Shown here: positions 26,188-36,473 of the stretch, in pieces
How the letters are laid out: every line of letters begins with the position of its first letter
Numbering within the stretch: the first letter of the stretch is position 1
NCBI RefSeq assembly: GCF_020554865.1
Contig: NZ_JAJCIC010000031.1
Coordinates: 1 to 55,807 of the forward strand
Direction of reading: 5' to 3'
Length of the DNA stretch: 55,807 bases
Origin: Lacrimispora sp. 210928-DFI.3.58
Lineage (GTDB): Bacteria > Bacillota > Clostridia > Lachnospirales > Lachnospiraceae
Notes under the pieces: model-generated
Database searches by the model: none
The model's input: the letters and a program-made list of their open reading frames with translations, nothing else
What the model was told of the DNA's origin: nothing
Program-made: the position numbers and the translations under genes

Positions 26188-28050
26188 ATGAAAAACAACG
26201 TTCAACGTTTTGGTAAATTTTTATCAGCAATGGTTATGCCAAATATTGGCGCGCTGATCGCCTTTGGTTTCCTTGCTGCACTGTTTATTGATACTGGATG
26301 GATACCCAATAAGGGCTTCAACAGCATGGTCGGCCCAATGCTGACCTATCTGATCCCTATCCTGATCGCTTCCACCGGAGGCCGCATGATCGGCGGCGAC
26401 CGCGGCCGTGTGGTTGGCGCTATCGCTGTGATCGGCGCCATTATGAGCAACACAGAGATCACCATGCTGATGGCAGCTATGGTTATGGGACCGTTAGCCG
26501 GCTTCTGCATTAAGAAATTTGATGATGCCATGGACGGTCATATGCCGGCTGGCTTTGAGATGCTGATCAACAACTTTTCCGCAGGCATCATCGGCATGAT
26601 CCTGGCGATGCTGGGCTATGTGGTGATCGGCCCTGTGATGAGCGGCATCCTCTCCATCCTGTCCGCAGGTGTCAATGTGCTGGTACAGAACAGCCTGCTT
26701 CCTCTGGTTGCCATTTTCATCGAGCCTGCAAAGGTGCTGTTCCTGAACAATGCCATCAACCATGGTATTTTCACCCCCATTGCCACAGCTCAGGCTGCTG
26801 AGACCGGCAAGTCCATCATGTATATGCTGGAGCCGAACCCAGGTCCGGGCCTTGGCGTCCTGCTGGCCTATATGTTCTTCTGCAAGGATAAGGCAACAAA
26901 GGACTCTGCACCCGGCGCTGTGATCATCCACCTGCTGGGCGGAATCCATGAGATCTATTTCCCATATATCCTGATGAATCCGCTGGTGATCATCGCTCCA
27001 ATTGTGGGAAGCGTAGTGGGTATTTTCTGGTTCAACATGACCGGCTGCGGCCTGGTAGGCCCGGCATCTCCCGGCTCTATCATTGCCTATATGATGATGA
27101 CGCCCGGCCCGGATATGCTCAAGGTCATTGCAGGTGTTCTGATCTCCGCAGGCATTTCCTTTGCCATTGCATGCCCTATTGTGAGAATGGCGGGAGGCAA
27201 GAGCCTGGAGGAGGCCCAGAGCGAGGTATCTGCCATGAAGGCAGAGGCAAAGGGCCAGACAGTAGTGCCTGGCACCATTGAAAAGACGGAAGAGATCAAG
27301 AAGATCGTGTTTGCATGCGATGCAGGTATGGGCTCCTCCGCAATGGGCGCAACGAAGTTCCGCAACCGTATCAAGGGCAACAGGCCTGACATTACAGTGA
27401 TCAATACCTCTGTGGACAATATTCCGTCTGACTGCGACATCGCTGTGGTACAGACAACGCTGGCTGACCGCGCAAGGAAGTCCGCACCTCAGGCACAGCT
27501 GATCACCATCGGCAATTTCCTGGCTGATCCTGCCTTGGATGCCCTGTATGTGCAGCTGACAACAGGCGATGCCCCGGCAGCTCCGGCTGGCGAGAATACG
27601 GACATCATTATCCCGGATGTACCGGTCAAGAAGCAGGTCATCATCGCAGAGGGCATCAAACTGGGCCAGAAGCCTGTGAGCAAGGAGGAGGCCATCCAGG
27701 CAGCAGGGGAGCTGCTGGAAAAGCTTGGATACGTGGACGGCACCTATGTCACAGCCATGCAGGACCGCGAGAAGCTGGTTTCCACCTACATCGGCATGGG
27801 CGTGGCAATTCCGCACGGCACCACTCAGGCAAAGGGCACAGTAAAGAAAACAGGTATTGTATTCTTCCAGTATCCGGAAGGCGTTGACTTCGGAATGGAA
27901 AAGGCACAGCTGGTATTCGGCATTGCCGGTATCGGCGACGAGCATCTGGAGCTCTTAAGCAAGCTCTACACCTTACTGGAGGATCCGGCAAGGCTGGAGA
28001 CCTTAAAGACCACAGACGATGTGGAGTGGGTATTGGAGCAGTTAGGTTAA
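26188..28050 (+). CDS. mtlA: PTS mannitol-type transporter EIICBA
   Basis: A 620-residue three-domain PTS permease for a hexitol. EIIC (about residues 1-340) is a multi-span membrane domain with LIASTGGRMIGGDRG and NNAINHGIFTPIA, diagnostic of the mannitol group. EIIB (about 370-460) has the phosphocysteine loop FACDAGMGSSAMG. EIIA (about 480-620) carries the active-site His in GVAIPHGTT. It imports and phosphorylates the hexitol at the membrane. The ATG follows AAGAGGGG; an in-frame TTG at 26155 is less likely. No mannitol-1-phosphate 5-dehydrogenase gene is nearby, which is unusual. Confidence 0.93.
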   Translation: MKNNVQRFGKFLSAMVMPNIGALIAFGFLAALFIDTGWIPNKGFNSMVGPMLTYLIPILIASTGGRMIGGDRGRVVGAIAVIGAIMSNTEITMLMAAMVMGPLAGFCIKKFDDAMDGHMPAGFEMLINNFSAGIIGMILAMLGYVVIGPVMSGILSILSAGVNVLVQNSLLPLVAIFIEPAKVLFLNNAINHGIFTPIATAQAAETGKSIMYMLEPNPGPGLGVLLAYMFFCKDKATKDSAPGAVIIHLLGGIHEIYFPYILMNPLVIIAPIVGSVVGIFWFNMTGCGLVGPASPGSIIAYMMMTPGPDMLKVIAGVLISAGISFAIACPIVRMAGGKSLEEAQSEVSAMKAEAKGQTVVPGTIEKTEEIKKIVFACDAGMGSSAMGATKFRNRIKGNRPDITVINTSVDNIPSDCDIAVVQTTLADRARKSAPQAQLITIGNFLADPALDALYVQLTTGDAPAAPAGENTDIIIPDVPVKKQVIIAEGIKLGQKPVSKEEAIQAAGELLEKLGYVDGTYVTAMQDREKLVSTYIGMGVAIPHGTTQAKGTVKKTGIVFFQYPEGVDFGMEKAQLVFGIAGIGDEHLELLSKLYTLLEDPARLETLKTTDDVEWVLEQLG

Positions 28051-28078
28051 ATGAAGTAATTACATAGGGGAGTATTTT

Positions 28079-28118
28079 ACAGTGCGGGTTCCTTCGCAAT
28101 AGGGGGAGCCCGCACTGT
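28079..28118 (+). terminator. Stem-loop after mtlA, possible terminator
   Basis: ACAGTGCGGG (28079-28088) pairs perfectly with CCCGCACTGT (28109-28118). No T-run follows, so it may be a 3'-end stabilising hairpin. Confidence 0.5.
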
Positions 28119-28180
28119 TCGTATGTCCGCATATGCAGGTATTCATAAAAGTGAAAATTTGGAAACCGGGCGATAAATTT

Positions 28181-28210
28181 TTTACAACGCGTATTATTTT
28201 ATGCTATAAT
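28181..28210 (+). promoter_or_regulatory. Promoter upstream of dgt
   Basis: TTTACA (28181-28186), 18-base spacer, TATAAT (28205-28210). A second TTGACA at 28241 has no well-spaced -10. Confidence 0.7.
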
Positions 28211-28317
28211 CTACATTAGGATAGTTTAATCAAATGAGCCTTGACACAGTTTTATGTGATTTTTTGTAGTAAAATGGACATGATGCAAATATAATAATAG
28301 AGATAGGGAGTGGGAGA

Positions 28318-29328
28318 ATGAACATCAGGGAAACGTTGGAGGCACTGGAGGAGCAGACATTAAGTCCCTATGCGTCTCTTTCCGGCAGAACGCGGGGGCG
28401 CGACAGGGAGGAGGAACTCTGCGATATCAGGCCGGAATACCAGAGGGACAGGGACCGTATCCTTCACTGCAAGGCCTTCCGCCGTTTGAAGCACAAGACC
28501 CAGGTGTTCCTTGCCCCTGAGGGGGACCACTACAGGACCAGGCTTACCCATACCCTGGAGGTGTCCCAGATCGCCAGGACCATTGCCAAATCCCTCCGTC
28601 TCAATGAGAGCCTGACAGAAGCCATTGCCCTGGGACATGATCTGGGCCATACGCCCTTTGGACATTCCGGGGAATACATACTGAACCAGCTCTGTGAGGA
28701 CGGCTTTGCCCACTATGAACAGAGCGTCCGCGTGGTGGAGGTGCTGGAAAAGGACGGAAGGGGTCTGAACCTCACCTGGGAGGTGCGGGACGGTATCAGG
28801 AACCACAGGACCTCAGGCCATCCATCCACCCTGGAGGGCGGCATTGTCCGCCTTTCCGACAAGATCGCCTATATCAACCACGACATTGACGATGCCATCC
28901 GCGCCAGGATGTTTCAGGAGGAGGAGCTTCCCCGTGAGTACACGGATGTGCTGGGGCACAGTGTCAGGGAGCGGCTCAACAACATGATACACGACATTAT
29001 CCTGAACAGCATGGACAAGCCGGAGATCTCCATGACAGAGGGCATGGAGGAGGCCATGCAGGGCCTCCGCCGGTGGATGTTTGCCAATGTTTACAAGAAT
29101 GATATCCCCAAAGCAGAGGAGAGTAAGGCTCAGCAGATGATCGCACAGCTTTATGAGTACTATATGAAGCACGTAGACAAGCTTCCTGTGGAGTATGTGC
29201 TCCTCATGGTAAACGGCGGGGAGAAGAAGTCCAGAGTGGTATGCGACTATATTGCCGGCATGAGTGATATCTATGCCATAGACCAGTTTGAGACCTTATT
29301 TGTTCCAAAGCGCTGGAACGTTTATTGA
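28318..29328 (+). CDS. dgt: dNTP triphosphohydrolase (dGTPase family)
   Basis: A 336-residue HD-superfamily enzyme that removes triphosphate from deoxynucleotides. The HD core is visible as RLTHTLEVSQIAR (His), ALGHDLGHTPFGHSGE (His-Asp) and RLSDKIAYINHDIDD (Asp). It begins with the family stretch SPYASLSGRTRGRDREE and D-x-R-TEYQRDRDRI-like residues. It heads the dgt-dnaG-rpoD-trmK-nif3 gene run, common in Lachnospiraceae. GGGAGTGGG precedes the ATG, and a promoter lies about 110 bases upstream. Confidence 0.94.
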   Translation: MNIRETLEALEEQTLSPYASLSGRTRGRDREEELCDIRPEYQRDRDRILHCKAFRRLKHKTQVFLAPEGDHYRTRLTHTLEVSQIARTIAKSLRLNESLTEAIALGHDLGHTPFGHSGEYILNQLCEDGFAHYEQSVRVVEVLEKDGRGLNLTWEVRDGIRNHRTSGHPSTLEGGIVRLSDKIAYINHDIDDAIRARMFQEEELPREYTDVLGHSVRERLNNMIHDIILNSMDKPEISMTEGMEEAMQGLRRWMFANVYKNDIPKAEESKAQQMIAQLYEYYMKHVDKLPVEYVLLMVNGGEKKSRVVCDYIAGMSDIYAIDQFETLFVPKRWNVY

Positions 29329-29443
29329 GTAACAGCACAGACGGCGGGGAAATCCATACTTCTTGTCCGGCTTGGCAGGGCAAGAAGATACCCCGCATAA
29401 ACCGTTGATTTGCGGTACTGATACAGAAGGGAGATTATTTCAC

Positions 29444-31315
29444 ATGTACTATCCCGATGAAGTCATTGAAGAAGTGAGGATGAAGAATGACATCGTAGAT
29501 GTGATTTCCGGATATGTGAAGCTGCAGAAAAAGGGAGGCAACTATTTTGGCCTTTGTCCCTTCCACAACGAGAAATCACCGTCCTTCTCCGTATCGCCGG
29601 GCAAGCAGATGTATTACTGTTTTGGCTGCGGTGCAGGGGGAAATGTTCTCACCTTTGTGATGGAATACGAGAATTATACCTTTCAGGAGGCACTGCAGTC
29701 CCTGGCTGACAGAGCCGGGGTGACTCTTCCGAAGATGGAGTACAGCAGGGAGGCCAGGGAGCAGGCAGAGCTGCGCGCCCGGCTTTTAGAGGTCAACAAG
29801 CTGGCTGCCAACTATTTTTATTACCAGCTAAAACAGCCCCAGGGCAGGCTGGGCTATGAATATCTCCACGATAAGCGTCAGCTTTCCGATGAGACCATTG
29901 TGCGCTTCGGCCTGGGCTACTCCAACAAGACAAGCGATGACCTGTACCGGTATCTGAAGGCAAAGGGCTATGACGACCGTTTCCTAAAGGAAACAGGCCT
30001 TGTGACCATTGAGGAGCGGGGAGGCAGGGACAAGTTCTGGAACAGGGTCATGTTCCCGATCCTGGACACCAACAACCGGGTGATCGCCTTCGGCGGCCGG
30101 GTGATGGGGGAGGGAGAGCCGAAATATCTGAATTCTCCGGAGACAAAGCTGTTTGACAAGAGCCGCAGCCTGTATGGGCTGAATTACGCCAGGCTGTCCA
30201 GGGAGCGGTATATGCTGGTCTGTGAGGGCTATCTGGATGTGATATCCCTGCACCAGGCAGGCTTTACCAATGCGGTGGCCTCTCTGGGAACGGCATTTAC
30301 CAGCCAGCATGCCGGGATATTAAAACGGTATGCGGACCAGGTGATCCTGACCTATGACAGCGATGGGGCGGGAGTCAAGGCAGCCCTGCGGGCCATCCCT
30401 ATCCTGCGGGAGGTGGGTATGTCCATCAAGGTGCTGAACATGAAGCCCTACAAGGACCCGGATGAGTTTATCAAAAATATGGGCCCGGAGGCATTCAGAC
30501 AGCGCATTGAGGAGGCAAAGAACAGCTTCCTGTTTGAGATCGATGTGCTGAAGCGGGATTACCGGATGGATGACCCGGAGCAGAAGACGAAATTTTATCA
30601 GGAGACAGCCAGAAAGCTTCTGCAGTTTGGGGAAGCGCTGGAGCGGGAGAATTATCTTCAGGCCGTGTCCACGGAGCACATGATCCCCGCGGACGAGCTG
30701 CGCCAGCTGGTGAACCGGATGGGCATGTCCATGGGCCTTCGGGCAGGAGAGTCTTATTATCCAACCCGCTCCGGGAATGCCGCCTATAAAAATGCGGAAG
30801 CCCGGAGAGAGGAGACGCTGCCGGAAAGAGAGGAAGAAGACTTCCGGGATTCCCGGGAACCCTCCAGAAAGCAGGCAAAAAGGGGAAAGCCGGACCGGGA
30901 GGACGGCATCCGCCGTTCCCAGAGGCTCCTTCTCACCTGGCTGATCGAGAAACCTGAATTATTCGATAAAGTAAAAGGCATTATAACGGCAGACGATTTT
31001 GTGGAGGATCTGTACCATCAGGTGGCAAAGATGGTATTTGAAGGCCACGAGGCCGGAAATGTGAATCCCGCCGGGATCTTAAGCCGTTTTATCAATGACG
31101 AGGATCAATATAAAGAGGTGGCAGCTCTGTTCAATGCCAGCTTAAAGGAGTCCTTAAGCAATGAAGAACAGAAAAAGGCATTTTCTGAGACCGTTATGAA
31201 GGTAAAGAAAAACAGCCTGGATGCAGCCAGCCGCAATGCCAAGGATATCGCCCAGCTGCAGGAGATCATAAAACAGCAGGCAGCTTTAAAGAAGCTTTCC
31301 ATTTCCCTGGATTAG
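29444..31315 (+). CDS. dnaG: DNA primase
   Basis: Synthesises RNA primers at the replication fork. The N-terminal CHC2 zinc finger is [16 protein letters not shown] through [10 protein letters not shown] (about residues 39-66), then the RNA polymerase-like core with [13 protein letters not shown] and the TOPRIM signature LVCEGYLDV (about 257-265) with a later DSDGAG loop. The C-terminal part (about 470-623) is the helicase-binding domain. Length 623 residues is normal. The ATG follows AAGGGAG; an in-frame TTG at 29363 would add 27 atypical residues. It lies in a macromolecular synthesis cluster with rpoD 59 bases downstream. Confidence 0.96.
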   Translation: MYYPDEVIEEVRMKNDIVDVISGYVKLQKKGGNYFGLCPFHNEKSPSFSVSPGKQMYYCFGCGAGGNVLTFVMEYENYTFQEALQSLADRAGVTLPKMEYSREAREQAELRARLLEVNKLAANYFYYQLKQPQGRLGYEYLHDKRQLSDETIVRFGLGYSNKTSDDLYRYLKAKGYDDRFLKETGLVTIEERGGRDKFWNRVMFPILDTNNRVIAFGGRVMGEGEPKYLNSPETKLFDKSRSLYGLNYARLSRERYMLVCEGYLDVISLHQAGFTNAVASLGTAFTSQHAGILKRYADQVILTYDSDGAGVKAALRAIPILREVGMSIKVLNMKPYKDPDEFIKNMGPEAFRQRIEEAKNSFLFEIDVLKRDYRMDDPEQKTKFYQETARKLLQFGEALERENYLQAVSTEHMIPADELRQLVNRMGMSMGLRAGESYYPTRSGNAAYKNAEARREETLPEREEEDFRDSREPSRKQAKRGKPDREDGIRRSQRLLLTWLIEKPELFDKVKGIITADDFVEDLYHQVAKMVFEGHEAGNVNPAGILSRFINDEDQYKEVAALFNASLKESLSNEEQKKAFSETVMKVKKNSLDAASRNAKDIAQLQEIIKQQAALKKLSISLD

Positions 31316-31374
31316 GGGATTTCAGACGGCACTGGGAACAGGGAGGCCGCATTTCACAGGAAGGACGGACAAAG

Positions 31375-32475
31375 ATGGAAGGGACCATAGGATTTGAGGA
31401 GAAGCTGGCAAGGCTTCTGGCAGTGGCGCGGAAAAAGAAAAATGTGCTGGAGTACCAGGAGATCATTGATTTCTTTGGACAGGAGCAGCCGGCTGCTGAA
31501 GAGATGGACCAGCTGTTCGACTGCCTTGAGCAGAATAAGGTGGATGTTCTTCGCGTGGGCTCTGAGGAGGAGCTGGATCCGGATCTGTTTCCGGAGGAGG
31601 AGCTGGACGCCGATCTTTTGGACCTGTCTGTCCCGGAGGGAGTGAGCCTGGAGGATCCTGTACGCATGTATCTGAAGGAAATCGGGAAAATACCTCTCCT
31701 CGGAGCAGAGGAGGAGATCGACCTGGCAAAGGAGATGGAGCTGGGAGATCAAACAGCCAAAAAGCGCCTGGCAGAGGCCAACCTCCGCCTGGTGGTGAGC
31801 ATTGCGAAGCGCTATGTCGGCAGGGGAATGCAGTTCCTTGACCTGATCCAGGAGGGAAATCTGGGCCTTATCAAGGCGGTGGAGAAGTTCGATTATAAGA
31901 AGGGCTATAAGTTCAGCACCTATGCTACCTGGTGGATACGCCAGGCAATTACCAGGGCCATTGCAGACCAGGCCAGGACCATCCGTATCCCCGTTCATAT
32001 GGTGGAGAATATCAACCGTCTGGTGCGCGCTTCCCGCCAGCTTCTCCAGGAGCTGGGCCGTGAGCCCACCATAGAGGAGATCGCAAAGCGGGTGGAAATG
32101 CCGGAGGACCGGGTGGCGGAGATCCTCAAGATGTCCCAGGAGCCGGTTTCCCTGGAGACGCCCATTGGGGAGGAGGAGGACAGCCATCTGGGCGATTTTA
32201 TCCAGGATGACAATGTGGCAGTCCCTCAGGAGGCGGCTGCATTTACCCTTCTCCATGAACAGCTCATGGAGGTATTAGAAACGCTGACAGAGAGGGAGCA
32301 GAGGGTGCTGCGCCTGCGTTTTGGCATTGACGACGGACGCCCCAGGACCCTGGAGGAGGTGGGACGCCAGTTCCATGTCACCAGGGAGCGGATCCGCCAG
32401 ATCGAGGCAAAGGCCCTGCGCAAGCTGCGCCATCCCAGCAGGAGTAAAAAGTTAAAGGATTATTTGGATGAGTGA
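31375..32475 (+). CDS. rpoD: RNA polymerase primary sigma factor SigA
   Basis: The housekeeping sigma factor, 366 residues. Visible: acidic region 1.1 (about 1-85), region 1.2 ([16 protein letters not shown]), region 2 with [17 protein letters not shown], the -10-binding helix [18 protein letters not shown], region 3 ([20 protein letters not shown]) and region 4 with the -35-reading helix [17 protein letters not shown]. Its recognition of TTGACA/TATAAT agrees with the promoters in this window. It lies between dnaG and trmK, overlapping trmK by eight bases. Confidence 0.97.
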   Translation: MEGTIGFEEKLARLLAVARKKKNVLEYQEIIDFFGQEQPAAEEMDQLFDCLEQNKVDVLRVGSEEELDPDLFPEEELDADLLDLSVPEGVSLEDPVRMYLKEIGKIPLLGAEEEIDLAKEMELGDQTAKKRLAEANLRLVVSIAKRYVGRGMQFLDLIQEGNLGLIKAVEKFDYKKGYKFSTYATWWIRQAITRAIADQARTIRIPVHMVENINRLVRASRQLLQELGREPTIEEIAKRVEMPEDRVAEILKMSQEPVSLETPIGEEEDSHLGDFIQDDNVAVPQEAAAFTLLHEQLMEVLETLTEREQRVLRLRFGIDDGRPRTLEEVGRQFHVTRERIRQIEAKALRKLRHPSRSKKLKDYLDE

Positions 32476-33247
32476 TATGAATAGAAGTACAAAGGAAAGA
32501 GCAGCAGTCAGGCTTTCAAAGCGCCTTAAGCTGGTAGCCTCTTTTGTGCCGGAGAATGCCAGGATCGCGGATATCGGCACAGACCACGGATTTGTTCCCA
32601 TTTACCTGGCAGAGACAGGACGGATACGGTCAGCCCTGGCCATGGATGTGAGGGAAGGGCCTCTTGGGCGGGCAAAGGAGCATGTGGAGGAGTATTATAG
32701 GGCCTGCCGAGGCCGGGGCAGCGGTGAGGAGCCGTGTTCACCCGTTCATATCGAGACCAGGCTCAGTGACGGCCTTAAAAAGCTTAGTCCCGGAGAGGCA
32801 GATACGGTTATCATCGCCGGAATGGGAGGGGAGCTCATGATCCGTATCCTGGAGGAGGGATGCCACATGTGGGACAGCGTGGAAAGCTGGATCTTATCTC
32901 CCCAGTCGGCGCTTGACAAAGTAAGGATATTTCTGGCGCAGAACGGTTTTTCTATTGCAGACGAAGCCATGATAAAAGAAGACGGCAAGTTTTACACAGT
33001 CATGAGGGTCAGCCGCGGGAATATGGAGTATGCAAACCAGGCCCAGTACCTGTATGGGAAGATCCTCATAGAGAAGAGGGATGCGGTGCTGGGCGAATAT
33101 CTGGAGCGCGAAAAGAAGCGGCTTGACAATATCCTGGTTTCTTTTGAGGGAAAGCAGGGACAGGCAACAGGATCCCAGGAAAAAGCCATAAAAGCTCTGA
33201 CAGAGGAGCTTTCATGGGTAAAGGAGGCACAACATGAAATGCAGTGA
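32468..33247 (+). CDS. trmK: tRNA (adenine22-N1)-methyltransferase
   Basis: A class I SAM-dependent methyltransferase of the TrmK/YqfN family, which methylates A22 of tRNAs. The SAM motif is [17 protein letters not shown] (about residues 33-49), and [17 protein letters not shown] is the family's catalytic-strand region, followed by [14 protein letters not shown]. The length (259) is slightly above the B. subtilis protein. It starts within the end of rpoD (ATG at 32468; ATG at 32477 is an alternative) and overlaps the next gene by 14 bases, so the three are translationally coupled. Confidence 0.93.
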   Translation: MSDMNRSTKERAAVRLSKRLKLVASFVPENARIADIGTDHGFVPIYLAETGRIRSALAMDVREGPLGRAKEHVEEYYRACRGRGSGEEPCSPVHIETRLSDGLKKLSPGEADTVIIAGMGGELMIRILEEGCHMWDSVESWILSPQSALDKVRIFLAQNGFSIADEAMIKEDGKFYTVMRVSRGNMEYANQAQYLYGKILIEKRDAVLGEYLEREKKRLDNILVSFEGKQGQATGSQEKAIKALTEELSWVKEAQHEMQ

Positions 33248-34043
33248 TATCATAGAACGGTTAAAGGGACTGGCGCCGGAGGACTGCGCCTGCGACTGGG
33301 ACAATCCCGGCCTTCTGGCAGGCAGGAGCGATAAAGAGGTGAAAAAGATATACATTGCCCTGGATGCCACAGATGAGGTGGTGGAAGCAGCCATAAACTG
33401 CGGGGCAGATATGCTCCTGACCCATCACCCGCTGATCTTTAAGGCCATCAAGAAGGTCAACGACCAGAATTTTATCACAAGACGGCTGGTGAAGCTGATA
33501 CAGGCAGACATTTCTTATTACGCCATGCATACGAATTTTGACGCTGCGCCCGGCTGTATGGCTGATCTGGCGGCAAAGAGGCTGGGGCTTTTAAACGCGA
33601 TCCCCTTGGATGATATGGGAGAGATGGAAATAAATGGAGATAAAGTGGCTTACGGCGTGGGAAAGACAGGAGACCTAGAGCACTCCATGACAGTAAAGGA
33701 GTTAGCAGAGGCAGTGAAGGCAGCCTTTGGACTGCCCTTTGTACTGGTGTACGAACAGGAGCTGCTGGAGCGCCGGGTGACAAAGGTTTCTATCTGTCCG
33801 GGGGCAGGAGGAAGCGTTGTGGAGGAGGCTCTCAGAAAGGGTTCCCAGGTTTTGATAACAGGCGATATCAGCCATCACACAGGGATTGACTCCGCCGCCA
33901 GGAGAATGGCGGTGATCGATGCAGGGCATTATGGGCTGGAGCATATCTTTATTTCCTATATGGGCAGCTTCCTGAAGGAGCAGCTTCCCGGTGAGGTGGA
34001 GACAGTGGAGGCCTCCCCGGCCTGGCCGGCTGTGCTGTTCTAG
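33234..34043 (+). CDS. Nif3-like dinuclear metal-centre protein
   Basis: A 269-residue member of the NIF3/YbgI/YqfO family, toroidal hexamers with a two-metal site. Visible metal ligands include DMLLTHHPLIFK (His-His), AMHTNFD (His, Asp) and the C-terminal DAGHYGLEH (His, Glu). There is no extra PII-like insertion as in the longer YqfO proteins. The biochemical role is not established; GTP cyclohydrolase I type 2 naming in databases is historical. It overlaps trmK and has AAAGGAGG before its ATG. Confidence 0.93.
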   Translation: MKCSDIIERLKGLAPEDCACDWDNPGLLAGRSDKEVKKIYIALDATDEVVEAAINCGADMLLTHHPLIFKAIKKVNDQNFITRRLVKLIQADISYYAMHTNFDAAPGCMADLAAKRLGLLNAIPLDDMGEMEINGDKVAYGVGKTGDLEHSMTVKELAEAVKAAFGLPFVLVYEQELLERRVTKVSICPGAGGSVVEEALRKGSQVLITGDISHHTGIDSAARRMAVIDAGHYGLEHIFISYMGSFLKEQLPGEVETVEASPAWPAVLF

Positions 34044-34095
34044 TGTGCCGGTCCGTGGATCGTAACAGCAGACAAAAGGAGAGGAGACGAGAAAT

Positions 34096-35748
34096 ATGGT
34101 TCATGTAACGATCGGAGCAGAGACCCGTGAATATCCGGAGGGGACTACCTGGCTTCAGGTTGCCCAGGATTACCAGCACCTGTACAAGGAAGATATCCTT
34201 CTGGTGCGCGTCAATGGAAAGCTTCAGGAGCTTCACAAGCATGTGAAGGAGTGCGAGCTGAAATTCGTCACCTTGAGAGACAAGCCGGGAATGTCCGCTT
34301 ACCAGAGGAGCGCCACCCTTCTCATGCTGAAGGCATTTTACAGTGTGGTGGGAGCAGAGAAGGTGGAGAAGGTCACCGTGGATTTCTCTGTGGGGAAAGG
34401 CTTTTTTGTGGAGCCAAAGGGCGATTTCATCCTGGATCAGGACCTGCTTGACAAGGTGGAGGAGCGGATGCGGGAGTATGTGGACAGGAAGATCCCTATC
34501 ATGAAGCGGAATATCTCCACGGACGATGCCGTGGAGCTGTTCCACCGCCATAAAATGTACGATAAGGAGCGGCTGTTCCGCTACCGCAGGGTATCCAGAG
34601 TCAACATTTACAGCATAGACGGCTTTGAGGATTACAATTACGGCTATATGGTCCAGAATACAGGCTATCTGCGCTGGTTCCGCCTGGTACTCTACCACTA
34701 CGGCTTTGTGCTCCTGCTGCCTGCCAGGGCGAATCCGGGCCAGGTGGCGGAGTTTTTGCCCCAGGAAAAGCTGTTTGCAACCTTGTCAGAGTCCTCGGAA
34801 TGGGGACGGAGAATGGATCTGGAAAATGTAGGCGGCTTAAACGACTGCATTTCCCATGGAGGGATGTCCCATCTGATACTGATACAGGAAGCTCTCCAGG
34901 AGAAAAAGATCGCGGAGATCGCAGCCAGCATTGCGGCCAGGAGAGACGCAAAATTTGTGATGATCGCAGGTCCCTCTTCCTCAGGTAAGACTACCTTTTC
35001 CCACAGACTGTCCGTACAGCTGGAGGCATTGGGCTTAAAGCCACATCCCATAGCTGTGGACAATTACTTTGTAAACCGCGTGGACAGCCCCAGGGATGAG
35101 GATGGAAATTACAACTACGAGGCCCTGGAATGCATCGATGTGGAACAGTTCAACACGGATATGAAGGCTCTTCTGGCAGGAGAGCAGGTGGAGCTTCCCT
35201 ATTACAATTTCAAAAAGGGGATCAGGGAGTATAAAGGGAATTATCTGAAGCTGGGGCCGGAGGATATCCTTGTGATCGAGGGGATTCACTGCCTGAATGA
35301 CAGGCTTTCCTATGCTCTTCCCAAAGAGAGTAAGTTCAGGATCTATATCAGCGCATTGACCCAGCTGAATATTGACGAGCACAACCGCATCCCCACCACG
35401 GATGGCAGGCTTCTCAGGCGTATGATACGCGATGCACGCACAAGAGGCTCCTCCGCCCAGGAGACCATCCGCATGTGGCCCTCTGTGCGGCGGGGAGAGG
35501 AGGACAATATCTTCCCCTACCAGGAGGAGGCCGACGCCATGTTCAACTCCGCCCTCATCTATGAGCTGGCAGTGCTGAAGCAGTATGCAGAGCCCCTTCT
35601 GTTCGGCATTCCGAAGGATTCAGAGGAGTATATGGAGGCCAAGCGGCTGCTCAAATTCCTGGATTACTTTATTGGGGTCAGCAGTGAGGATATACCGAAA
35701 AATTCCATCCTTCGGGAGTTTATCGGGGGGAGCTGCCTGAATGTGTAA
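34096..35748 (+). CDS. Nucleoside kinase with TGS and uridine-kinase-like domains
   Basis: A 550-residue protein. The N-terminus (about 1-65) is a TGS-like fold with an adjacent region resembling the threonyl-tRNA synthetase second domain (HHRHKMYD-type residues nearby). The C-terminal part (from about 285) is a P-loop kinase with Walker A GPSSSGKTTFSHRLS and the uridine-kinase-like DNYFVNRVDSPRDEDG segment followed by VIEGIHCLND. Such fusions are common in Clostridia and annotated as nucleoside or uridine kinase. The nucleoside is not known from sequence. It closes the dnaG-rpoD gene run, 52 bases after nif3, with GAGGAGACGAG before the ATG. Confidence 0.87.
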   Translation: MVHVTIGAETREYPEGTTWLQVAQDYQHLYKEDILLVRVNGKLQELHKHVKECELKFVTLRDKPGMSAYQRSATLLMLKAFYSVVGAEKVEKVTVDFSVGKGFFVEPKGDFILDQDLLDKVEERMREYVDRKIPIMKRNISTDDAVELFHRHKMYDKERLFRYRRVSRVNIYSIDGFEDYNYGYMVQNTGYLRWFRLVLYHYGFVLLLPARANPGQVAEFLPQEKLFATLSESSEWGRRMDLENVGGLNDCISHGGMSHLILIQEALQEKKIAEIAASIAARRDAKFVMIAGPSSSGKTTFSHRLSVQLEALGLKPHPIAVDNYFVNRVDSPRDEDGNYNYEALECIDVEQFNTDMKALLAGEQVELPYYNFKKGIREYKGNYLKLGPEDILVIEGIHCLNDRLSYALPKESKFRIYISALTQLNIDEHNRIPTTDGRLLRRMIRDARTRGSSAQETIRMWPSVRRGEEDNIFPYQEEADAMFNSALIYELAVLKQYAEPLLFGIPKDSEEYMEAKRLLKFLDYFIGVSSEDIPKNSILREFIGGSCLNV

Positions 35749-35873
35749 GGGAAGCAGGAGTGTCCAGATGCCCTGGTTCCAGGCAAAAGCGTTATCCGGC
35801 AAAAGTGATTTCAGATGTTCCCGAATAGCCCGGGAGGCGGAAGCTTAATGGGGAAATTCGAGAAAACCGGGGC

Positions 35874-35902
35874 TGGACATTCATTCCATTTTATGTTAGA
35901 CT
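35874..35902 (+). promoter_or_regulatory. Promoter of rnpB
   Basis: TGGACA (35874-35879), 17-base spacer, TAGACT (35897-35902), ending about eight bases before the RNA's first paired bases. Confidence 0.75.
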
Positions 35903-35910
35903 AAATAAGT

Positions 35911-36267
35911 TGTGAGTAGGACAGATGGCCGCTGCTGCGATACCGAGAGGCCGCAGGAGAGGAAAGTCCGGGCTTCACAGGGCAGAGTGCCAGATAACGT
36001 CTGGCGGAGGTGACTCCAGGGACAGTGCAACAGAAATGTACCGCCGTCTGCGGCTTGCCGCACACGGTAAGGGTGGAAGGGCAGTGTAAGAGACTACCGC
36101 CCGTCTGGTAACAGGCGGGGCACATGTAAACCCCACTCGAAGCAAGACCAAACAGGAGGCATATGGCGGCCCGTCAGCCTCCGGGTAGGTTGCTTGAGGC
36201 TGCCGGCGACGGCAGTCCTAGATAGATGGCCATCCAACGACATAACCCGGCTTATCGTCCTGCTCAT
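35911..36267 (+). ncRNA. rnpB: RNase P RNA (rnpB), type A
   Basis: Catalytic RNA that trims the 5' ends of tRNA precursors. The conserved 5' block GAGGAAAGTCCGGGCTTCAC (P4 strand and CR-I), AGGGCAG, the middle CCACTCGAAGCAAGACC-like region and the 3' block ATAACCCGGCTTAT (CR-V, P4 partner) are all present in order. The termini pair: GAGTAGGAC near the start with GTCCTGCTC near the end. The length of about 355 nt and helices fit the ancestral type A. Ends are set by this pairing and are accurate to a few bases. Confidence 0.96.
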
Positions 36268-36418
36268 ATACATTCCATGATCGGAGCCTATTCTATTTCT
36301 ATTCTTAATTAATCTGCGGCCAGGCCGTACTTTGGCGAATCAGTCAGTAAAATTTCAGGAATATTGTACATCAATGAGGAGAGAAAGAAAATGTATATGT
36401 TTTGCAATGCAATCCCGC

Positions 36419-36456
36419 AAAAAAGGGCCCTGTCCGCAGAAGACAGCACCCTTTTT
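36419..36456 (-). terminator. Bidirectional terminator between rnpB and uxaC
   Basis: An inverted repeat AAAAAGGG..CTGTC with GACAG..CCCTTTTT. It gives a T-run on either strand and so can end both uxaC (minus) and any transcript coming from rnpB (plus). Confidence 0.85.
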
Positions 36457-36473
36457 CCATATATTCATTTCAC

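Noticed and set aside
26494..27945. Long minus-strand open frame (483 codons) over mtlA
   Set aside because: It lies wholly antisense to a clear EIICBA gene, is rich in His and Cys without any family pattern, and has no ribosome site. It is a shadow of GC-rich codon use.
35901..36125. Minus-strand small ORF
   Set aside because: It lies inside the RNase P RNA gene.
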